In this document: positions 43,022 through 52,499 of the stretch, one piece after another
Layout: every line of letters begins with the position of its first letter
How positions within the stretch are numbered: position 1 is the first letter of the stretch
Assembly: GCA_035526505.1 (NCBI GenBank)
Contig: DATLCF010000001.1
Coordinates: 496,001-560,000 of the forward strand
DNA length: 64,000 nt
Source: DATLCF01 sp035526505
GTDB taxonomy: Bacteria > Patescibacteriota > Saccharimonadia > Saccharimonadales > UBA4665
Reading direction: 5' to 3'
Position numbers and translations under genes: made by a program
The notes under the pieces: model-generated
Database searches by the model: none
What the model saw: the letters and a program-made list of their open reading frames with translations, nothing else
What the model was told of the DNA's origin: nothing

Positions 43022-43519
43022 ATGCAGCGCACAACTAGTTCAGGTGGAATTCGTCCGGAATCAGAACGGGGTTACGTATATGCAAGGATTAGTCGCCTCC
43101 TCGAAACCTTAAAAAAGAAAAAAATGCTTCTCTTCTTAGCTTGCATTGCTATAGCCGCGCTTATCTTTGTGATTATTTTAGTAGGCACGTTTCTAGGCAA
43201 TGAGAAATCTCACCGTAGCGAATCGTACAAAAAAGTGTCAGGTGCGGCTGGACTTCATGCCGTCATTACTTACGATGCGCAACGCGACACAAAGATGTTT
43301 AACTTTAACGTCTATATCCTTAAAGCTGATGGGCAGCAAGTCGGTGTGGTTCAGCCAGATAAAGACGGTAATGTCAATATGGCGCTGCCAGAAGGTAATT
43401 ATGTCATGTTGATCGGCAAGCAATTCGGTAAAGATAAGCTATTTCCTGAAGAGCCGATGGTACTTAAAACTGGTCAAGAGCTAGAGCTGAAACTTCACTA
43501 TAAGGAGGGGGGATTATGA
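43022..43519 (+). CDS. Single-pass membrane protein with extracellular beta domain
   Basis: A 165-residue protein. The start ATG follows GGGGAGTGGG, a good ribosome site; the frame is open 35 codons further upstream but without such a signal. A membrane helix lies at about residues 36-58, after a basic stretch KKKK. The outer domain (about 75-165) has short beta strands (VYILKADGQQVGVVQPDKDG, LPEGNYVMLIG) like a Cna-B or carboxypeptidase regulatory fold. Its stop overlaps the giant adhesin start (ATGA), so it is a co-translated partner, perhaps a membrane-side adapter. Confidence 0.6.
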   Translation: MQRTTSSGGIRPESERGYVYARISRLLETLKKKKMLLFLACIAIAALIFVIILVGTFLGNEKSHRSESYKKVSGAAGLHAVITYDAQRDTKMFNFNVYILKADGQQVGVVQPDKDGNVNMALPEGNYVMLIGKQFGKDKLFPEEPMVLKTGQELELKLHYKEGGL

Positions 43520-46500
43520 GATTGGGGAAAACCGCTAGGTACATACGGCAAGTAAAGATGCAAGGGTTTGAGATTTTGTTGCAACCGCGGAAGGGCGCTC
43601 GGCCGTTGCTAGGAGTACTTTTCTGCACCGCTATACTGGCAGTGATCGTAGCGGCCTACCCAGGTACTATGGTCCAGGCAGCGGCAAACGTTGGTCCTGG
43701 TGGAGTCAGCGGCGTGCGCATGTGGTACAAGGCCAACGAAGGCACCAATACCAACGCCCAGTGGAGCGATAGCAGTGGTAATAACTTCAATGTAACGCAA
43801 GGAACTGTCTCTAAACAGCCAGTACTCACCCAAAACTCCATTAACTTCAATCCAGCCTATGTGTTTGACGGTACTGACGATGTATTCCGCATGGATACTC
43901 ATGGTATTGGTAGCAGCGATCCCCTGAGCGCTTTCTTTGGAGCAAACTTAACACGTACAGATGGTGGCTATCGCTATTTGAACGAGTTTGGCGACGACTC
44001 TCCAAGCCTATCGCTTAGTAATGGCAAGCCAGACCTCTACGTGCGAAACACGACCCCGATTACCCTTACTTACTCTACTGCGGAAGCCCTTTCCCCGCGC
44101 GTATACAGCTTTATCTCTCCGAACGCCAACGGCCAGTCTAGAATTGTTGGCGTAGATAACCGAGAGGAGTCGCAAAATGTCACCTCGGGAACCTACACCA
44201 CAAGCAATCCCAATGGCCAGGCAGGTAACTCGTTTGGTAGCACGAACGGTAGTGGCGGCGTAACTTGGGCGGGGCCAATTGGTGAGGCTCTTTATTTTAA
44301 CAAGGTGCTCACCGCGCAGCAGCGACAGCAGGTTAACTCATACCTGGCAATCAAGTACGGCGTGACCTTGGGTACGGGTAGTACGGCGTACCTCGCGGGC
44401 AATGGCTCAACTATTTATCCGGCCGACGCCACATTTAAGAACAATATTGCCGGTATTGGCCGCGACGATGATAGCGGGCTTAACCAAAAACAATCCAAAA
44501 GCACCAGTACTACAAGTGATATTGTAACCATTGGTAATGGCACCATTGCGGCCGACAACCAAGCCAACCCCAACAACTTCACTGCTGATCGATCTTTCCA
44601 AGTTTGGGGCCATAACGGTGCTGCAACGAATACAAACACGACAGTTACGGGCACGACTTATATACGCATGAATCGCATCTGGAAAACCGTCAAGACAAAT
44701 ACGGTCGGCCAAGTGAAAGTGCAGATCCCCACAAGTGCTGTAACAGGCGGCAATGGTGTAATGTTTATCAGCAACAGCACAACCTTTGACCAAACCTCGC
44801 AACGCGTCAATATGACGGTGAATGGCTCTAATTATGAAGCCACTGTTACTTTACCTGCTGGTACCAACTACTTTAGCTTTGGTTCGCTCACCGGCTCGGA
44901 CATTCAATTCCTCAGCAAAACAGCCACGGACATTGGTGGTACTCCGATTACGAGCTATATCCCTGGTGAATCAGTAGAATACAAATTAACAGTCAAAAAT
45001 AATGGCCCAGATAATTCAGGCACAGTAACCGTAACTGACACATTGCCAGCTGGCGTAGTACCGACGGCTGGAGGGGCAAGTGGTGGTGGTTGGAGTTGTA
45101 ATGTTAGCAGTCAGACTGTTACCTGTACGCGCCCCATACTCAATAGCGGTGCCACTGCGCCAGATATCACCGTTGAAGCGAATATTGCTTCAAATGTTAC
45201 TGGTTCTAAGGTGAATACTGCCACAGCTTCTGTAGCAAACGATCCAGATACGAGTAACAATAGTGCCAGCGTCACCCTGCCTGCCGCACCAAAGGCTGAT
45301 CTTTCCATTGCCAAGGGCCACAGTGGCACGCCAACGGCTGGTCAGCCTCACACTTACAACTTTACGGTTACTAATAATGGCCCGTCAGATGTCGCTTCGT
45401 TTACCGTTACTGATACCCTAAACTCCAACCTCACCTATGCGAGCGCCAGCGGCGCTAGTTGCTCGGCAGCTGCGCAAGTTGTTACCTGTACTGGCGGCGC
45501 GTTGACGGCTAGTGGCGGAGGTAGGACAGCTACCTTTACTGTGACCGTTACTGTCTCACCAGGCTATGGTGGCGGAACCATCTCAAATACAGCTACCGTC
45601 AGTGTTCCGGTTGGCACAACCGATCCAAATGCAGGCAATAATAGCTCGACAGACCAATCGAACGTTGTTGTGAGTACCGATTTAGGTATTACTAAAAGCC
45701 ATACCGGCAACTTTACAGCTGGCGTGAACAATAGCTTTAAGCTTACGGTGGACAATCAGGGTCCTTCCAACGCAGCCATTGGCACTGTAACAGTTACCGA
45801 TACGCTGGACGAAGACTTTGCCTTTGGGTCAGCTACTGGAACTGGTTGGAGCTGCACACATAATAGCGGCACCGTAACGTGTACCAACACTGCTGTTATA
45901 ACTGCCGGAGGACCGGCACCAGATATCACTTTGATCGTATTGGTTGACCCGATTGCGAAAAGCAGTACCTCCAACACCGCAGAAGTTAGCAGCACAACAC
46001 CCGACCCGGATCCGAGCGATAATATTTCTACGAACCCCGTTACTATCGACTCTGAGGCTGATCTAGGGATAACTAAGGCACATGTCGGTACTGCTTTTAC
46101 GGCGGGCCAGCAGGAGCAGTATACCTTGAGTGTTGTCAACAATGGGCCATCGGCTGATTCACCGTCGTACACCATTAGTGACACCCTCCCTGCAAACTTG
46201 TCGTTTGTTAGTGCTACTGGCGCTGCGAGCTGTACTAATAACCTGCAGGTGGTGACCTGTACCGGTGGTGCTATCGGCGCGGGCGACCCAGCCCAGGTGA
46301 CGACTATAACCGTGGCCGTGAACGGAAGTGCCACCGGCACCATTGCTAATACCGCTACCGTCGCGCCAGCAGCCGGCGTTACCGACCCGACCCCAGGCAA
46401 CAATAGCTCGACTGATAACGTGAACGTTGAACCGAATGCTGATCTGTCGATTGCCAAAACCCATGCAGGTAACCTCACCGCTGGAGCCAATGCAACCTAC

Positions 46501-48918
46501 ACGCTTACCACGCATAACGCTGGTCCGTCGAATGTTACTTCGTATACCGCCACTGATACGCTTGACTCCGATCTCACCTTCGTGAGCTCCGTGCCAGGTC
46601 CCGCCTGCTCGGTCACTGGAACGACACCCGCAGGGGAGCAGGAGATTACCTGTACTGGCGGTGCTATTACAAGCGGCAATGATGGTGTCATCACCGTTAC
46701 CGTCACGGTGGAGCCTACCGCAACGCCTGGAAGTACCATTGTCAACACCGCCACTGTCACTCCACCAGCTGGTGTGAATGACCCGAATACTGCTAATAAT
46801 AGCTCTACAATCAACAATACGGTTGATGCCAGCGCCGACCTGCAAGTCACGAAATCACACACCGGCAACTTTACGGCGGGCTCCAATACGAATACCTTTA
46901 CCATTGCAGTTAAGAATAATGGCCCCTCGGACGCTTCTACCTTTACGGTGACCGACGTCTTACCGGCTGCACTGACCTATGTCAGCGGAACAGGTGCTGG
47001 CGTTGGCTGCACCAATGCCAGCCAAACCGTTACCTGTACCTATGGTCCCACAATTGCAGCTGGACAAACAGTCAATATCACACTCACAGTGAGCGTTGGA
47101 GGAAGCCAGGCTGGCGGCAGCACAGCCAACAACACCGCCTCGGTGAGCTCGGCTACCCCTGATCCAGATATGAGTAATAATAGTAGCAACGATACAGTTA
47201 CCATGGATTCCAAAGCCGATTTGGCTATCACCAAAACTCATACCAGCGACTTTACGGCGGGCAACCAGGAAGTTTACCAAATTCAAGTAACCAACGCCGG
47301 CCCATCAAATGCTACGGGCTTTACGGTGAGCGATACATTGCCAGCCGGACTCACTTATGTTACTTCGACTCCAAACATTTGCTCGGCCGCGCTCCAAGTA
47401 GTTACCTGTAACGGTGGTGCCTTGGCGGGTAATAATGGCACCACAACCTTTACTATCACTGTCAGTACCAGTTCCGGGTTGACTGCTGGTACAGTCATTA
47501 ATAATACTGCTACTGTCGCTACCATTGCTCCAACGACCGATCCTAATAGCGCAAACAACAGCAGTACGGATACGGCAACCGTTGTCAATGTCACTGATCT
47601 TTCTATCACCAAGAATCATGTAGGCACCTTCATAGCGGGCACAAACGCTGCCTATACAATGACTGTAAGCAACGGCGGCCCCTCCAATACACTAACTAAC
47701 GACGTCACTGTCACAGATACTTTACCTACGGGCATGACGTATGTTGCCGCTGGCTCCGGCGGTACTGGTTGGGGCTGTAGTAATGTGGTTCAGGTAGTAA
47801 CATGTGTCTATGCTCCAGCCTTAGCTGCCAGTGGCACAACTCCAACGTTGACTATCAATGTTCATATCGCTCCGGACAAGCAAGGGCAGGTTATCAACTC
47901 TGCTACTGTCTCGTCTGCGCTAGATGACTCTAGCCCTTCTAACGATACCGCCAGCGATACGACCACGATCCAAGCTCAGGCTGATCTAACAGCCACTAAA
48001 ACACCACAGGGATCATTCACTGCCGGCCAGCCCATAACCTATCGCTTCTCGGTCACGAATAATGGGGGTCCGAGCCAGGCGAACAACGTGACTATTACGG
48101 ACAACCTGCAGGGGCACTTTACCTACCAAAACTTTGTTAGCGTTAGCGGTGGTACTTGGAACTGTTCTGAAGCCAGCAGTACCGTTACTTGTAACTTGTC
48201 CTCACTTGCCGTTGGTGCTACCGCAGTCGTTGACGTAACCCTTAAGATTGCCGAGGACGCGCCGAACCCACTTGTTAACACTGCTGCCGTTACTTTTGAT
48301 GGGACTGACCCAACACCCGCCAATCCAAGCACTTCCGATCCCTTGACTTACTCGGCGGATCTGGAAGTCGATATCACCCACGAGCCAAAGACATATCACG
48401 GTGGCGATACTGTCAACCTAACATACACAGTAATTAACCATGGCCCGTCGGCTGCGACCGATGCGGTGCTGACAAGCACTATCCCTGATGACGTCACGAT
48501 TACCGGTGTTAGTGCGACTGCACCTGGAGATGGCTCGATTCTTTCTGCTGTCGATAATTTCTTGTTTCCGAAGGCTATGGCAGCGAGTAATCCCTTCTCC
48601 TGTCATCTCAATGGCCAACAGCTTATCTGCAACGCCAGCAAGCTATTTGTAGGCACCTATCCTCTCTATATTACTGGCAAGATCAAGAATTCCTTTAGCG
48701 GCCAGCTGACATTCACGGCGCATATTACCTCTGCGACTCCTGATCCGGATCTAGCAGATACTAATGCAACGGACGTAATTTCTGGCGTGCTGTCAGGTTC
48801 GGGACTTGCAGGTACTGGACAGAATATAGTAGGGTGGAGCGCGTTAGCCGTAAGTATATTGCTCATAGGAGCGAGTACACTATTCGTGTATCGTAAATAT
48901 GTAGCTAACCGGGCTTAG
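43516..48918 (+). CDS. Giant sortase-anchored adhesin with DUF11 repeats
   Basis: An 1800-residue surface protein with a strong ribosome site (AAGGAGGGGG). A long signal peptide covers about residues 1-56. An N-terminal LamG/concanavalin-like region (about 60-290: VRMWYKANEGTN, YVFDGTDDVF) is followed by a spacer domain to about 465. About ten DUF11 repeats of 115-130 residues follow, each starting like ADLSITKTHTGNFTAG and containing NNGPSNA and VTDTLPAGL. The C-terminus is a sorting signal: LAGTG, a hydrophobic helix, then a short basic tail (YRKYVANRA). It is very likely attached to the wall by the neighbouring sortase. A role in binding a host cell is inferred from CPR lifestyle. Confidence 0.92.
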   Translation: MRLGKTARYIRQVKMQGFEILLQPRKGARPLLGVLFCTAILAVIVAAYPGTMVQAAANVGPGGVSGVRMWYKANEGTNTNAQWSDSSGNNFNVTQGTVSKQPVLTQNSINFNPAYVFDGTDDVFRMDTHGIGSSDPLSAFFGANLTRTDGGYRYLNEFGDDSPSLSLSNGKPDLYVRNTTPITLTYSTAEALSPRVYSFISPNANGQSRIVGVDNREESQNVTSGTYTTSNPNGQAGNSFGSTNGSGGVTWAGPIGEALYFNKVLTAQQRQQVNSYLAIKYGVTLGTGSTAYLAGNGSTIYPADATFKNNIAGIGRDDDSGLNQKQSKSTSTTSDIVTIGNGTIAADNQANPNNFTADRSFQVWGHNGAATNTNTTVTGTTYIRMNRIWKTVKTNTVGQVKVQIPTSAVTGGNGVMFISNSTTFDQTSQRVNMTVNGSNYEATVTLPAGTNYFSFGSLTGSDIQFLSKTATDIGGTPITSYIPGESVEYKLTVKNNGPDNSGTVTVTDTLPAGVVPTAGGASGGGWSCNVSSQTVTCTRPILNSGATAPDITVEANIASNVTGSKVNTATASVANDPDTSNNSASVTLPAAPKADLSIAKGHSGTPTAGQPHTYNFTVTNNGPSDVASFTVTDTLNSNLTYASASGASCSAAAQVVTCTGGALTASGGGRTATFTVTVTVSPGYGGGTISNTATVSVPVGTTDPNAGNNSSTDQSNVVVSTDLGITKSHTGNFTAGVNNSFKLTVDNQGPSNAAIGTVTVTDTLDEDFAFGSATGTGWSCTHNSGTVTCTNTAVITAGGPAPDITLIVLVDPIAKSSTSNTAEVSSTTPDPDPSDNISTNPVTIDSEADLGITKAHVGTAFTAGQQEQYTLSVVNNGPSADSPSYTISDTLPANLSFVSATGAASCTNNLQVVTCTGGAIGAGDPAQVTTITVAVNGSATGTIANTATVAPAAGVTDPTPGNNSSTDNVNVEPNADLSIAKTHAGNLTAGANATYTLTTHNAGPSNVTSYTATDTLDSDLTFVSSVPGPACSVTGTTPAGEQEITCTGGAITSGNDGVITVTVTVEPTATPGSTIVNTATVTPPAGVNDPNTANNSSTINNTVDASADLQVTKSHTGNFTAGSNTNTFTIAVKNNGPSDASTFTVTDVLPAALTYVSGTGAGVGCTNASQTVTCTYGPTIAAGQTVNITLTVSVGGSQAGGSTANNTASVSSATPDPDMSNNSSNDTVTMDSKADLAITKTHTSDFTAGNQEVYQIQVTNAGPSNATGFTVSDTLPAGLTYVTSTPNICSAALQVVTCNGGALAGNNGTTTFTITVSTSSGLTAGTVINNTATVATIAPTTDPNSANNSSTDTATVVNVTDLSITKNHVGTFIAGTNAAYTMTVSNGGPSNTLTNDVTVTDTLPTGMTYVAAGSGGTGWGCSNVVQVVTCVYAPALAASGTTPTLTINVHIAPDKQGQVINSATVSSALDDSSPSNDTASDTTTIQAQADLTATKTPQGSFTAGQPITYRFSVTNNGGPSQANNVTITDNLQGHFTYQNFVSVSGGTWNCSEASSTVTCNLSSLAVGATAVVDVTLKIAEDAPNPLVNTAAVTFDGTDPTPANPSTSDPLTYSADLEVDITHEPKTYHGGDTVNLTYTVINHGPSAATDAVLTSTIPDDVTITGVSATAPGDGSILSAVDNFLFPKAMAASNPFSCHLNGQQLICNASKLFVGTYPLYITGKIKNSFSGQLTFTAHITSATPDPDLADTNATDVISGVLSGSGLAGTGQNIVGWSALAVSILLIGASTLFVYRKYVANRA

Positions 48919-49140
48919 CAGGAGTTTGCTTAAATCTCGCTCTATCAAGATATGAAGACGTCAAAGATATACTGGCTATCGTATTGTGTCTGCTGTCGCC
49001 CTATGGTCGCCCCCTTGCGTGATGATGTCTTAATAGGTGGCATAGTCCCCGCGACGCATTAGCCACCCGTCAACCACAGACAACCCTGCCAGCACATATG
49101 AGCATGCAGCATAGTTATGGAGCAAAACGCTTCTTGAAGT

Positions 49141-50821
49141 CTATTCCAAAGTGTAGCCTTGCGCTCGGATACCTTCAATAATAGCAGGGAGCGCGTCAAT
49201 TGTTTGCTGGTAAAGCACGTGCAGCAATATAACAGACCCTGCACTATCTGCTCCTAAAACACGTTGGGTAATGACACTACTGCCTGGCTGCGCCCAGTCC
49301 CGCGGATCGACTGACCATAGATCAATTGACATACCCATGCTTGAGGCTACTTCGCGCACTGTCTGATTAAGCGCACCATAGGGCGGCCGAAAAGCGGTAG
49401 GTGTGACACCGCATGCAGCCTGTATCGCTTGCTGTGTATTAGTGAGTTCTTGCATAATGCCAGTCCTGGAAAGCCTTGAGAGGTCAGCGTGCGAAAATGA
49501 ATGATTGCCTACCTGGTGACCTTCGCGCACGATGCGCTGCATAGTAGTCGGATACCGCTGTACGTTACGCCCAATAACATAAAAGGTAGCATGAACGTTA
49601 TATCTACTCAGAATGTCCAGCACTTGTTCAGTATGAGCCCCCGGACCGTCATCGAAAGTCAGGCGCACCAATCCTGTGCCGGTACGAGTTCGGGCACTTG
49701 CGACAAACTGTTGAACAATCGGCGGATTTACAGTTACGAGCGGTATCTCCGCTGTATCAGGCGCGGCAACTCCAGTCTCACGCTGGATGAGCACTGTAAG
49801 GACATGTTCGAGTGTATGGGTGTCTTCAACCTGTACGCCGCTCTGGCCTTGTTGGACGAGCCGATTGCCATTTAAGATTGTAGGTTTGGGAGCAACCACT
49901 GCTTGCTTCACGACGCCATCGACAATGGCATTAAGCTTGGCTTCATCAAAGGATAACTGGACAATCTTTTTGTGAGGATCTTTCGTATCTGATACAACCT
50001 TTGGTACTACGAGCGCAATGAGCTGCTCCGAGGAAAGTGTCGTTTTGCTACTGCCGGCCTCAATGATGAGAGGTTTCTGAGCAATTGCTTGTACTTGCGG
50101 CAGAAGGGGGGCGAGTAATGATGCGGTCATTGTGGCTGCGGGCTGCTTGATCGGCAATATGACCTGAGCGTCAAGCGTAGGATTGACGCGATGTAAGGCC
50201 GCAACAGCCGCATCTGTGTCTATCGTTCTTCCCAAATGGTCTGGACGTATTACCGCTTTTTGGTTTTCATAGGCAAATGAGGCATCGATTGGCGCAATCT
50301 GCACGTTCTTCTCTAGTTCCGCAATATATGTTTTGGATAAACCACTATTAAAACTCGGTTGCCCAATGGACACACTACGTCCGCCAAGTAATGCTAAATC
50401 CTGGTCGGCAAGCCTTCTAAACATATTTCCAGAACGACCAGTAGCTAGCAATCTCGTATAGAGTTGCGCCGTATCAGTCTTTACGCCCAATTGGCGCAAA
50501 CTAATAGTGCTTGTTTTGTCAGCTGCCTTTACCGTGAAATTCTTTGTTTCATAAGTCTGAACTATAGCATCTGCTTGCTTACGGAAATCACCATCATACA
50601 GCCAACCGATAGCCTGCCCCTCAAGTCGTAAGCCGAGTATCGGTTCGTGGTTTCGCACGCTATTTACACCAAGAAGGGTAATTTGCGCTACTATCAAGAC
50701 CCCTACTACTCCTATTCCCATGTGTAGTGGTGTTATTGTTTTTAGCTTACGCTCGATTGTTCGCCATAGCTTTAGCGAGTGATGCCGCACTTTAGTCAAG
50801 TGAGAGTGCCACTTTCGTTTC
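49141..50821 (-). CDS. Membrane-anchored polysaccharide deacetylase with YoaR-like domains
   Basis: A protein of about 560 residues. After a basic start and one helix (about 35-52), residues 60-370 contain two repeats of the PG_binding_4/YoaR type seen in VanW-like proteins. The C-terminal NodB deacetylase domain (about 385-560) has Asp391-Asp392 in LTFDDGPG, His441 and His445 in HSFSHADL, RPPYG near 478, SVDPRDW and LLHV. It probably deacetylates peptidoglycan GlcNAc or a capsule. The GTG start (on the minus strand at 50823) overlaps the upstream stop in GTGA, indicating coupling. Confidence 0.88.
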
Positions 50822-51287
50822 ACTTAGTATTATCCATTATAGCCTGATATCCGGCCGACACCAACATGCCGTCCATTTGAGCTTGTTCCGGCAGGATGTG
50901 CAGATCAGCTTCAAAAATATTAATTTGCTCCAAACAGACTCCTGCCAACAATGCCTTTCGGTCAGCCGAAAGCTGAGGTAATAGAGTCAAAATCTGACGC
51001 TGATAGCTCTGTAGAGCCGCGAGAGCTGTCTGAGCGGAGTTTATGTCACCTTTAGAAAGAGACTTATCGAACTGAGTAAACACTTGGGCAATATCTGTCT
51101 GCAGGATTATAGCCAGCTCGTCTGATGACTTCCTGGAGACCGTTGCAGTGCCAAGAACATGTTGTGTGTTTGGTACGAATGTCGGTCGGCTGGCATGTGC
51201 CGAGTACCACACGAGAGTAATAATAGTGCCTCCGGCCAGTAGTGCTAACAGGATAACTAACCAGCGGTGTGTTAATACTCTATTCAT
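50820..51287 (-). CDS. Membrane-anchored helical protein, partner of the deacetylase
   Basis: A 155-residue protein with one N-terminal helix (about residues 9-30) and a helical outer domain with one cysteine. No family recognised. Its stop codon overlaps the deacetylase start, so the two are made together; it may be an accessory subunit. The ATG at 51287 is chosen over an in-frame TTG 9 bases upstream. It is divergent from the esterase gene. Confidence 0.55.
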   Translation of the reverse strand: MNRVLTHRWLVILLALLAGGTIITLVWYSAHASRPTFVPNTQHVLGTATVSRKSSDELAIILQTDIAQVFTQFDKSLSKGDINSAQTALAALQSYQRQILTLLPQLSADRKALLAGVCLEQINIFEADLHILPEQAQMDGMLVSAGYQAIMDNTK

Positions 51288-51384
51288 ATAATTCAAGTTA
51301 ACCTTGTGCAGTTTATTTTACTACGAAACCGTTTTCTATGATATCTTTAAAAAGTATACACTTTATATTTTAGGAAGTTTATTT

Positions 51385-52463
51385 ATGGGCATCAACAAAA
51401 AAACAAAAAGTTCAAGAAAAAACTGACTAAACAACAAAAACCAACCAGGTTTTGGGCCCAGCACAGGCTGCTCTGCAAGTGGTTGATCGGCATATTCGGC
51501 ACTATCGGATTATTAATACTGGCTACATACACTGCATTCCAAGTAAGCCCTTGGCCCAATTCGCTTTTGATCCGATACGAGTTTGGCAAAGGCAGCGCCA
51601 AGGTGGCCAAGGCGCTTGAAAAGCACGTGCCTGCTGGTGTGACCCAGGTTGAAAACCAACAGTATCACACTAATGACAAGGATGGCTATTTAGATGTATT
51701 CTATCCGGAAAAGACTACTGCACCCCTACCAACGGTAGTGTGGGTACATGGTGGGGCATGGGTGTCGGGTGACAAAAATGATATCGATAATTATTTAAAG
51801 ATCATTGCCTCGCATGGCTATACGGCAATAGGAGTTGACTACACGGTTGCACCGGAAGCCCAATACCCCACACCGCTTTTGCAATTAAACGATGCATTGG
51901 ATTACATACAAAAGAATGCCGAGCAGTTGCATATAAATTCAGACAAGATTGTCCTGGCCGGTGATTCTGCCGGTTCGCAAGTTGTTGCCCAGATGGCGAA
52001 TATCATAACAAGTTCTTCATATGCTAATGAGATAAATATAAAGCCTACTCTTGCATCTAATAAACTTAAAGCCATGCTTCTTAATTGTGGTGCATACGAT
52101 CTTGCACTACCAGATTACAGCGGACCGTTTGGTGGTCTTTTGCATACGGTGCTATGGGCCTATTCTGGCACGAAAGACTTTCTTCATGACCCAAAACTTA
52201 AGACGGCTTCAGTAGTTAATTATGTGACGCCCGACTTCCCACCATCCTTTATTACCGCCGGTAACATTGATCCGCTATTGCCACAATCGACCGAGTTTGC
52301 TAAAAAGCTGCAGAGCCTAGGGGTCTCCACTTCCACACTCTTCTATCCAACTAACCATAAGCCAGAACTAAATCACGAATATCAGTTTGATCTGGATACT
52401 GATGAAGGTCAACAGGCGCTCAAACAAATGATAGATTTCTTGCATGAACGTACCTATAGTTAG
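51385..52463 (+). pseudogene. Membrane-anchored alpha/beta hydrolase (esterase) with frameshift in an A7 run
   Basis: The hydrolase reads from about 51411 to 52463: a basic stretch, one membrane helix, then an HSL-type esterase with HGGAW (oxyanion hole), the GDSAGS nucleophile elbow, and the final Asp and His (NIDPLL, NHKPELNHEY). The only ATG with a ribosome site (AGGAAG, 8 bases upstream) is at 51385, in a different frame that ends at 51424. A one-base backward shift in the run of seven A at 51397-51403 joins both into one continuous protein of about 360 residues. It may be a switched-off phase, a slippage site or a mutation. A TTG at 51483 is the only alternative start, with no ribosome site. 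Confidence 0.65.
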
Positions 52464-52499
52464 CTCTCTTCATTCTTTGCGATCATTAAAACTCACAGC

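Noticed and set aside
45756..46845. Several long minus-strand frames opposite the adhesin
   Set aside because: They repeat with the DUF11 periodicity and are low-complexity Val/Leu/Ser shadows of the plus-strand repeats.
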